From CAYUNA01 sp047629355 (GTDB lineage Bacteria > Bacteroidota > Bacteroidia > Chitinophagales > Saprospiraceae), in NCBI GenBank assembly GCA_047629355.1, contig JBLHWU010000203.1:1-11068 (forward strand): a stretch of 11,068 nucleotides of DNA, written 5' to 3'. Of the stretch, positions 6,368 through 11,068 are shown piece after piece. Every line of letters begins with the position of its first letter. Position 1 is the stretch's first letter. The notes beneath the pieces are model-generated. The model searched no databases. It was not told the DNA's origin and was given only the letters and a program-made list of their open reading frames with translations. The position numbers were made by a program, and so were the translations under genes.

Positions 6368-7081
6368 ATGAGTAAACTTTATTTTTTTCGCCACGCCCAA
6401 GCCTCTTTCATGGCTGATAATTACGATAAATTATCTGAACACGGCGAGCGACAATCTACAGAATTGGGCAATTATTTAGTGGCAAAGGATTTTCATTTTG
6501 ATAAAATATTTGTGGGACCGTTAAGTCGGCAGCAACGGACGTTTGAAATTGTAGCCAATATTTTTAAAAAGGAAGGAAAAGCCATTCCCGAAGCGGTAAT
6601 CGTTCCTCAATTAAAGGAACATTCGGCGACGGATGCGATGCATGTTGTGTTTCCAAGATTGATGCAAGAAAGTGCGTATGTCCGAGATTTATTGGAAGCG
6701 GTTAAAACCAATCCAAAGCTGAAAAGGCGAAATAATTTGCTGGCATTTCAGTATTTTATGGATGAATGGGCGGTGGGTAATATCGTCGTTCCAGAAATTG
6801 AATCATGGGCGGGTTTTAGAAGAGAAGTCAAAAAGGGGCTGGATTTTATTTTAAAAAATACTGGAAAAGGGGAGACGATTGGTGCATTCACTTCTGGCGG
6901 CACGATTGCGTCGATTGCGGCGGAGTCTTTGTTTTTAAAAGAGGAACAACGAGTTTCAGCGATGAATTTTTCTTTACGAAACACCTCCTTTAGTTCCTTT
7001 TTATTTTCAAAAGGGATTTTTAACTTATTGAGTTTTAATGAATTGCCGCATTTGGAAAAGGAGATGGTGACGTTTGTTTAG
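6368..7081 (+). CDS. Histidine phosphatase superfamily protein (phosphoglycerate-mutase-like)
   Basis: A 237-residue cytoplasmic protein of the branch-2-like histidine phosphatase superfamily. The N-terminal LYFFRHAQASF gives Arg8 and the phosphorylated His9, with RHA in place of the commoner RHG. Further family landmarks are YDKLSEHGERQ (19-29), GPLSRQQRT (50-58) with the phosphate-pocket Arg, and Glu84 in QLKEH. The usual second catalytic histidine of the '.SHGG' loop is replaced by Ser176 in AFTSGGTI. As I recall it, a TSGG loop occurs in a recognised subset of the family, but it weakens any claim of mutase activity. The tail SFNELPHL (222-229) is typical. Substrate is unknown. It lies upstream of modA and is separated from it by a terminator-like hairpin, so it is probably not part of the molybdate operon. 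Confidence 0.82.
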   Translation: MSKLYFFRHAQASFMADNYDKLSEHGERQSTELGNYLVAKDFHFDKIFVGPLSRQQRTFEIVANIFKKEGKAIPEAVIVPQLKEHSATDAMHVVFPRLMQESAYVRDLLEAVKTNPKLKRRNNLLAFQYFMDEWAVGNIVVPEIESWAGFRREVKKGLDFILKNTGKGETIGAFTSGGTIASIAAESLFLKEEQRVSAMNFSLRNTSFSSFLFSKGIFNLLSFNELPHLEKEMVTFV

Positions 7082-7110
7082 TATAATTTTCTCCCTCCAA
7101 TAAAAAATAG

Positions 7111-7135
7111 TCCGCGTTGCCTGCGGCAACGCGGA
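7111..7135. terminator. Intrinsic terminator after the phosphatase gene
   Basis: A perfect 11-bp GC-rich stem, TCCGCGTTGCC (7111-7121) and GGCAACGCGGA (7125-7135), has the triloop TGC. On the plus strand GTGG and five T follow; on the minus strand six T follow after CTA. It begins 29 nt after the stop codon and could work in both directions. Confidence 0.8.
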
Positions 7136-7141
7136 GTGGTT

Positions 7142-7186
7142 TTTGCGGGGTGAGACGATTTTTGCAAAATCATCTCACTCCGTAAA
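7142..7186. repeat. 21-bp hairpin in front of modA
   Basis: Positions 7142-7162 pair with 7166-7186: one C-A mismatch, two wobbles, and a TGC triloop inside TTTTTGCAAAA. It ends 17 nt before the modA ATG. Immediately preceded by the stem at 7111-7135, it forms a two-hairpin unit that recurs in inverted orientation at 8714-8788. It lacks the multi-stem layout of the molybdenum-cofactor riboswitch. Confidence 0.7.
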
Positions 7187-7203
7187 CTCCCAAAAATTGA
7201 TAA

Positions 7204-7956
7204 ATGAAATATCTATTCTTTGTTACAATTTTTCTTACCGCTTGTCAGCCAAAGCAACCACCCGTTTTTACAATCGCTGCCGCTGCAAACATCCAATTTG
7301 CGATGCAAGAAGTCGTCGCTGATTTTGAAAAAAAGCATGCTATAAAAACGAATTTAGTCATTGGTTCTTCTGGAAAATTAACGGCGCAGATTCAGCAAGG
7401 CGCGCCGTACAGTATTTTTCTATCTGCCGATAAAAAGTATCCAGAATTGTTATTTGAAAATGGAAAAGCAACCAATTCACCGCAAGTTTATGCTTTAGGA
7501 AACTTGAAGCTATGGTCAAGTAAAAAGATGATTATCAATGATTTACAAGACTTAACTAAGCATAAAATCAAAAAAATAGCCATCGCCAATCCTAAAACCG
7601 CTCCTTATGGAAAACAAGCGGAAAATGTTTTAAAATATTACAACCTCTGGGATACTATCCAATCCAAATTAGTTTTCGCTGAAAATATCGCTCAAACCAA
7701 TCAATACATTTTATCCGGTGCTTGCGACGTTGGATTCACCGCAGCATCCACAGCTTTCGCCAGAAATGTTGACCATCAAGGGACGTGGTTGGAGATTGAC
7801 GCAGATAGCTATTCTCCTATCGAACAGGGCGCAATTATTACAACTTTCGGTCAAAAAAACAATCCAGAAATCACCAAACAATTTTACGATTTTCTTTTTT
7901 CCGATTCTGCAAAAACTATCTTTGCCCATTATGGGTATTTAACGGTTAACGGTTAA
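7204..7956 (+). CDS. modA: Molybdate ABC transporter substrate-binding lipoprotein
   Basis: A 250-residue periplasmic molybdate/tungstate-binding protein. The start MKYLFFVTIFLTAC is a lipoprotein signal with an LTAC lipobox, predicting lipidation at Cys14 and attachment to the membrane. The body follows ModA: TIAAAANIQFAM (23-34), GSSGKL (54-59) supplying an anion-binding Ser, GAPYSIFLSAD (66-76), NPKTAPYG (129-136), DVGFTAAS (175-182), and Tyr203 in SYSPIEQG at the position of the ligand-binding Tyr of E. coli ModA. The first-loop Ser of E. coli ModA is Asn29 here, a variant seen in other ModA proteins. It begins a co-directional set with a permease and an ATPase. Selectivity between molybdate and tungstate cannot be read from the sequence. 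Confidence 0.92.
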   Translation: MKYLFFVTIFLTACQPKQPPVFTIAAAANIQFAMQEVVADFEKKHAIKTNLVIGSSGKLTAQIQQGAPYSIFLSADKKYPELLFENGKATNSPQVYALGNLKLWSSKKMIINDLQDLTKHKIKKIAIANPKTAPYGKQAENVLKYYNLWDTIQSKLVFAENIAQTNQYILSGACDVGFTAASTAFARNVDHQGTWLEIDADSYSPIEQGAIITTFGQKNNPEITKQFYDFLFSDSAKTIFAHYGYLTVNG

Positions 7957-8016
7957 TGTTTAATGACGCCCCACCCATTAAATATTACCCATTACCCATT
8001 AATCATTAAACATTAA
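7953..8016. repeat. Word-repeat hairpin spanning the modA stop and modA-modB spacer
   Basis: TTAATGTTTAATGA (7953-7966) is an exact reverse complement of TCATTAAACATTAA (8003-8016). The interior has short tandem words (TTACCCATTACCCATTAA), and the left flank repeats ACGGTTA. The modA TAA lies inside the left arm, and the right arm ends 4 nt before the modB ATG. The structure therefore fills the whole spacer and could hide the modB start in the mRNA. Confidence 0.7.
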
Positions 8017-8020
8017 GAGT

Positions 8021-8689
8021 ATGTTTTGGGAAACGCTGTTATTAACTTTTCAATTAGCTACCGTCACGACCCTGATGCTAATGGTCATCGGCATCCCAAT
8101 GGCGTATTTTTTAGCACTAAGCAAATCACGGTGGAAACCCATTTTTGAAGCTTTAATTAGTATGCCGATTGTGTTGCCACCGACGGTCATTGGCTTCTAT
8201 TTGCTACTATTGTTTAGTCCAGAATCTAGTTTTGGTAGCTTTTTGGATGAAGTTTTTGACCTACAATTGGCGTTCACATTCACGGGTTTGGTGATTGGGT
8301 CGATGATTTATAGTTTGCCATTTATGGTCAATCCAATTCAAGCAGGGTTACAAAATTTACCACCGAATTTAGCGGAAGCCTCCTATACTTTAGGTAAGGG
8401 GAAACACGAGACGCTGTGGCGAGTTTTGCTGCCAAATATCAAACCTGCTTTGTGGACAGGCATTATCCTTTCTTTCGCGCATACGATTGGCGAATTCGGT
8501 GTAGTGCTAATGATTGGCGGCAATATTCCTGGGCAAACACGGGTAGCGTCGATTGCGATTTATGACGAGGTAGAGAGTTTGAATTACAGCATGGCGAATG
8601 AATATGCACTGATTTTATTTCTGTTTTCGTTCGTGGTTTTGGTTATTATTTATAGTTACAATAGGAAGAAACAGAATGGTTATTTTTAA
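8021..8689 (+). CDS. modB: Molybdate ABC transporter permease
   Basis: A 222-residue inner-membrane permease of the ModB/CysT type. About five hydrophobic segments are visible, roughly at 5-31, 45-66, 84-104, 143-166 and 196-213. The EAA loop that docks on the ATPase is at 119-138 (EASYTLGKGKHETLWRVLLP). The following HTIGEFGVVLMIGGNIPGQTRVASIAIYD is the typical ModB segment, and MPIVLPPTVIGFYLL (48-62) is also characteristic. Length is normal. It sits between modA and modC, as in most molybdate operons. A 127-nt spacer with two strong hairpins separates it from modC, which is unusual for genes of one complex. Confidence 0.93.
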   Translation: MFWETLLLTFQLATVTTLMLMVIGIPMAYFLALSKSRWKPIFEALISMPIVLPPTVIGFYLLLLFSPESSFGSFLDEVFDLQLAFTFTGLVIGSMIYSLPFMVNPIQAGLQNLPPNLAEASYTLGKGKHETLWRVLLPNIKPALWTGIILSFAHTIGEFGVVLMIGGNIPGQTRVASIAIYDEVESLNYSMANEYALILFLFSFVVLVIIYSYNRKKQNGYF

Positions 8690-8713
8690 TCACCTTATTT
8701 TAAAAAAGGGAGT

Positions 8714-8758
8714 TTGATGGTCGAAAAAGGTTTTGCAAAAACCTTTTTCGACCATCAA
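8714..8758. repeat. Perfect 21-bp hairpin between modB and modC
   Basis: Positions 8714-8734 are an exact reverse complement of 8738-8758, with triloop GCA (8735-8737). The stem contains GATGGTCGAAAAAGG. It is an extremely stable structure, 25 nt after the modB stop, and is followed by a second hairpin with a T-run. Confidence 0.92.
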
Positions 8759-8767
8759 GACCTCACC

Positions 8768-8799
8768 CGTTTTGCCGCAGGCAAAGCGCATTTTTTTTT
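8768..8799 (+). terminator. Intrinsic terminator within the mod operon
   Basis: CGTTTTGCC (8768-8776) pairs with GGCAAAGCG (8780-8788) around triloop GCA: nine pairs including one wobble. The stem is followed by CA and then nine T (8791-8799). This is the classical layout of a plus-strand intrinsic terminator. It ends 17 nt before the modC ATG, so it should reduce or regulate modC transcription from upstream. Confidence 0.8.
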
Positions 8800-8816
8800 C
8801 GAACTGATAAAAAACA

Positions 8817-9647
8817 ATGCATCCATTTTTATCCATAAATATCAAAAAAGAACTGCACACTGCCGAAGGAAAATTCCCTTTGACGGTAAAGTTAGCTATT
8901 GAAAAAGGTGAATTCCTGGCGTTAACGGGATCTTCAGGTGGCGGTAAAACAACCTTACTACGCTTAATTGCTGGTTTAGAAAAATCAGAGGAAGGACAGA
9001 TTATTTTTGATAAAAAAACATGGTCAAATACAACTACAAATCAATTTATTGCGCCTCAAAAACGCAGCATCGGCTTTGTTTTTCAAGATTACGCCCTTTT
9101 TCCAAATATGACGATTCAACAAAATTTGGCATTTGCATTAGATCAAAACGCAGACAAAAATAGGGTAGGGGAATTGATGGAATTAATGGAGTTGACTGCC
9201 TTGGCTAATCGGTTTCCACAAAAATTATCTGGTGGTCAGCAGCAGCGTGTAGCTTTAGCGCGGGCATTGGTTCGACAGCCGAAAATTCTGTTATTGGATG
9301 AACCACTTTCGGCTTTAGACACAGCGATGCGACAGCGTTTGCAAGATGATTTAAAGCGGCTGCACGAAACGTATGATTTGACGACAATTCTGATTTCTCA
9401 TGATGAACGAGAGATTTTTAAATTAGCCAATCGCGTTATTTGTATTGAAAATGGACAAGTAAAAAAAATAGGAACGCCAAGTGAAGTTTTAAAAGATAAA
9501 GGCATTTTTGGAAAGGTTCAAAGTCTGGAATTGGAAGGAAATTTAGTAAAAATAACTTATAAAACAAATGGCGAATTATTGACGATTTCATTACCTAAAA
9601 GTAGGGCTGTAAGTTATAAAATTGGTCAAAATATCTTCATTTCGTAA
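8817..9647 (+). CDS. modC: Molybdate ABC transporter ATP-binding protein
   Basis: A 276-residue ABC ATPase that powers molybdate import with ModB. Motifs in order: Walker A GSSGGGKT (38-45), Q-loop FQDYALFP (89-96), signature LSGGQQQR (137-144), Walker B ILLLDE (157-162), D-loop SALD, and the H-loop His195 in ISHDERE. After residue 232 there is only a short beta-rich tail (LELEGNLVKITYKTNGELLTISLP). The protein is shorter than ModC proteins with a full C-terminal Mop/TOBE molybdate-sensing domain, which run to about 350 residues. The assignment to molybdate rests on adjacency to modA and modB. The start lies just after a terminator-like T-run and has no Shine-Dalgarno. The 3' end is convergent with the TetR gene across a 34-nt spacer. 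Confidence 0.9.
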   Translation: MHPFLSINIKKELHTAEGKFPLTVKLAIEKGEFLALTGSSGGGKTTLLRLIAGLEKSEEGQIIFDKKTWSNTTTNQFIAPQKRSIGFVFQDYALFPNMTIQQNLAFALDQNADKNRVGELMELMELTALANRFPQKLSGGQQQRVALARALVRQPKILLLDEPLSALDTAMRQRLQDDLKRLHETYDLTTILISHDEREIFKLANRVICIENGQVKKIGTPSEVLKDKGIFGKVQSLELEGNLVKITYKTNGELLTISLPKSRAVSYKIGQNIFIS

Positions 9648-9681
9648 AATATTTAAAAACCTCTGACTTCTGACCTCTCAC

Positions 9682-10326
9682 TCATTTCTTTTTAAAAACC
9701 GTCGCAAACAACATATCCGTCACCAAATCTACATGCTGCTCGATTTCTGCTTCCTCAAATACATCAACAGCATACTTTTTTTGCATCAATGGCGCTAAAG
9801 TAAAAAATGCACTCATCATACCAAAAGTAATACTCAGATAATTGGCAGGCGACATTTTAAAGGCAGATTCCACGTTCATATAGGACTTGTAAAAAGCATC
9901 TACTTTTTCAGAAAATGGCGTCAATGCCGCTTTCATCACCCACTCTGTGCGTTCCGTCGTTTGTGTCAATTCATGCATCAAAACCTTGTGTAATTCGATG
10001 TTTTCAGACATGAAATAAATAAAATGTCGAATCAATGCTTTTCCCAATAAGGTCGTATCGGCACCTTTAAACAACCGCACCGTTTTCTTCGATTCTTCAT
10101 CATATTTTATCGAAGAAGCAGTAATAGATTTTTTCCAAATATCCAATTTACTACCAAAATGATAGTGTAATAACGAATCATGTACCTTCGCTCGCTTAGC
10201 AATTGTACTGACACTTACGCCCTCAAAACCAAATTCTGCAAAAGCTTCTAACGCTACTTTTAAAATAGCTTCTTTGTTGATACTTTCTCTACCCGCAGGT
10301 CGTCCGACTTTTCTTTTTTGCTGCAT
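9682..10326 (-). CDS. TetR-family transcriptional repressor, probably of acyl-CoA genes
   Basis: A 214-residue TetR/AcrR-type repressor. The N-terminal DNA-binding domain reads KVGRPAGRESINKEAILKVALEAFAEFGFEGVSVSTIAKRAKVHDSLLHYHFGSK; within it, STIAKRAKVHDSLLHYHF is the helix-turn-helix with the near-invariant Y-F after it. The larger helical C-terminal domain has no family signature I recognise, and the ligand is unknown. I chose the ATG at 10326 (MQQKRKVGRP). A longer frame to 10386 would add 20 residues read entirely through a REP-like palindrome (GNHKGAPP...), which is unlikely to be coding. It is divergent from an isomerase-like crotonase and separated from it by two matched dyads. That layout fits autoregulation plus control of acyl-CoA breakdown. 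Confidence 0.9.
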   Translation of the reverse strand: MQQKRKVGRPAGRESINKEAILKVALEAFAEFGFEGVSVSTIAKRAKVHDSLLHYHFGSKLDIWKKSITASSIKYDEESKKTVRLFKGADTTLLGKALIRHFIYFMSENIELHKVLMHELTQTTERTEWVMKAALTPFSEKVDAFYKSYMNVESAFKMSPANYLSITFGMMSAFFTLAPLMQKKYAVDVFEEAEIEQHVDLVTDMLFATVFKKK

Positions 10327-10358
10327 TTTGTTGAATGATAAAAATTGAATTCTCTCTG

Positions 10359-10433
10359 TAGGGGGCGCACCCTTGTGGTTGCCCATTGTTGCATTTTTAC
10401 TAGATGTTGGGCGACCACAAAGGTATGCCCCTA
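10359..10433. repeat. REP-like intergenic palindrome upstream of tetR
   Basis: The left arm 10359-10385 (TAGGGGGCGCACCCTTGTGG, then TTGCCCA) pairs with the right arm 10408-10433 (TGGGCGACCACAAAGG, then TATGCCCCTA) with a few mismatches and one gap, around a 22-nt AT-rich loop. The GGGCGACCACAA...GCCCCTA word is of a kind I recall as dispersed in many genomes. It is far more GC-rich than the flanking DNA. Confidence 0.75.
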
Positions 10434-10469
10434 ATATTTTGAGAAGGCAAAGATAGAAATTCTTAAAAA

Positions 10470-10493
10470 TTAATTAAGTAGTTCGTTAATTAA
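10470..10493. promoter_or_regulatory. Candidate TetR operator, site 1
   Basis: TTAATTAAGT-AGTT-CGTTAATTAA, a 24-bp dyad with 8-bp perfect outer arms, extending to 10-bp AATTAATTAA/TTAATTAATT arms at 10468-10495. It has the same 10-4-10 layout and the same left half as site 2. It lies on the tetR side of the divergent region. A possible minus-strand tetR promoter (TTTG at 10451-10448, TACCTTTG at 10425-10418, 22 nt apart) is just downstream. Confidence 0.5.
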
Positions 10494-10554
10494 TTATTCA
10501 TTTCTCTTAAAAAAGACCAATCGGTATATTTTTAATCAAAAAAGATTGTTTTTA

Positions 10555-10586
10555 TTTGGAAATATTAAACAAAGCATCTATTTTTG
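10555..10586 (+). promoter_or_regulatory. Candidate housekeeping promoter for the crotonase gene
   Basis: TTTG (10555-10558), a 20-nt spacer, and TATTTTTG (10579-10586) match the published Bacteroidota pattern of TTTG near -33 and TAnnTTTG near -7 exactly. Transcription would start near 10593, at the left edge of dyad site 2 and about 45 nt before the ATG. AT-rich DNA gives many chance partial matches, so this is moderate evidence. Confidence 0.5.
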
Positions 10587-10594
10587 GGCAAATT

Positions 10595-10620
10595 TTTAAT
10601 TAAGTATCAACTTAATTAAA
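10595..10620. promoter_or_regulatory. Candidate TetR operator, site 2
   Basis: TTTAATTAAGT-ATCA-ACTTAATTAAA: perfect 11-bp arms around a 4-nt spacer. It lies directly downstream of the promoter match and 20 nt before the crotonase ATG, where a bound repressor would block transcription. Its centre is 126 bp from that of site 1. Between the two sites ACCAATCGGT (10516-10525) is a further short imperfect dyad. The rest of 10327-10639 is AT-rich and holds no gene. Confidence 0.6.
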
Positions 10621-10639
10621 TAAAAATCGTTCAATTCTT

Positions 10640-11068
10640 ATGAATACACTTAATTTAATTAAAAAAGAGGATTACGTCATTGTTGAATTAAATCGCGGAA
10701 AAGTCAACGCGATTGACAGCGAGCTCATGACCGAATTGGGTCAAACCTTTCGAGATTTAGAAAAAGACGAGTCGGTGAAAGGCGTGATTTTGACAGGCAG
10801 ACCGCATTGCTTTAGTGCGGGATTGGATGTTGGTGCATTGCTTGGCGGCGGTGCTGACGGTGCACGCGTTTTCTGGGATGCTTATTTAAATGGTTTGAAA
10901 GCCTTGATTGAATTCTCGAAACCGTTCGTTTGTGCAATTAACGGTTACGCACCTGCGGGCGCGACAATCTTGGCATTGTGTGCTGATTATCGCATCATGG
11001 GCAAGGGGGCAAAACACGTCATGGGCATGAATGAATTTAACATGTCGATGCAGATTCCTGAAATGATG
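10640..11068 (+). CDS. Crotonase family, enoyl-CoA isomerase-like, truncated by window end
   Basis: The first 143 residues of a crotonase-fold protein; the reading frame runs off the right edge. Oxyanion-hole loops are HCFSAGLDV (56-64) and GYAPAGAT (102-109). Glu132 in VMGMNEF sits where mitochondrial enoyl-CoA isomerase has its single catalytic Glu. The hydratase-type first Glu region is replaced by a glycine-rich GALLGGGADGA loop. The protein aligns without gaps to the crotonase at 3899 (KVNAI, ILTGxPHxFSAGLDV, CAINGxxPAG) but differs around the acyl-binding loop, so the two probably handle different acyl chains. It is divergent from the TetR gene and is the most likely target of that repressor. 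Further operon members would lie beyond the window. Confidence 0.85.
   Translation, partial: MNTLNLIKKEDYVIVELNRGKVNAIDSELMTELGQTFRDLEKDESVKGVILTGRPHCFSAGLDVGALLGGGADGARVFWDAYLNGLKALIEFSKPFVCAINGYAPAGATILALCADYRIMGKGAKHVMGMNEFNMSMQIPEMM

Noticed and set aside
7082..7203. Molybdenum-cofactor riboswitch in front of modA
   Set aside because: The region holds two simple triloop hairpins, one of them a good terminator. I see no multi-stem junction or conserved Moco-motif bases.
8714..8902. 62-codon plus-strand frame starting in the modB-modC spacer
   Set aside because: It is read through the perfect hairpin and the T9 run, then overlaps modC in another frame. The peptide has no plausible domain.
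9648..9681. CRISPR-like or tandem repeat array from CTGAC words
   Set aside because: Only a few imprecise short words are present, with no spacers and no repeat of fixed length.
10327..10386. 20-residue N-terminal extension of the TetR protein
   Set aside because: It is encoded by one arm of the REP-like palindrome, while the ATG at 10326 gives a standard TetR start.

Overview
The window looks like chromosomal DNA from a member of the Bacteroidota. The evidence is moderate A+T content, weak or absent Shine-Dalgarno sequences, A-rich leaders, one good match to the Bacteroidota promoter pattern (TTTG, about 20 nt, TAnnTTTG), and long inverted repeats filling many spacers. I cannot name a genus. 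A Saprospiraceae-like lineage is only a guess.

Most of the window is acyl-CoA metabolism. It opens with the last 58 codons of a crotonase-fold protein (1-179). An acyl-CoA carboxylase carboxyltransferase subunit follows (294-1865), then a Delta3-Delta2-enoyl-CoA isomerase-like crotonase (3899-4666) and a thiolase (4819-6000). At the right edge a TetR-family regulator (9682-10326, minus strand) is divergent from a second isomerase-like crotonase (10640 to the end). The set suits beta-oxidation or branched/unsaturated acyl-CoA breakdown controlled by an acyl-CoA-responsive repressor. No dehydrogenase, CoA ligase or biotin carboxylase is visible.

Two blocks interrupt this theme. An AT-rich accessory segment (about 1899-3899) lies between the carboxyltransferase and the isomerase and is bounded by an 11-nt direct repeat. 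It holds a 161-nt imperfect palindrome, an unrecognised 233-codon gene and a BRO-family gene. The BRO gene contains a perfect 37-nt palindrome inside its reading frame. A histidine-phosphatase-family gene (6368-7081) is followed by a molybdate ABC transporter set, modA, modB and modC (7204-9647). Intrinsic-terminator-like double hairpins lie before modA and, unexpectedly, between modB and modC.

The most striking noncoding features are these. Two matched 24-bp dyads (TTAATTAAGT-N4-xxTTAATTAA) sit in the tetR/crotonase intergenic region with centres 126 bp apart, and one lies just downstream of a good promoter match. A family of spacer-filling hairpins built from repeated short words starts at or just after stop codons. 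A MITE-like element lies at 6154-6306, and a REP-like palindrome lies upstream of tetR. No rRNA, tRNA, CRISPR array or complete transposase was seen.
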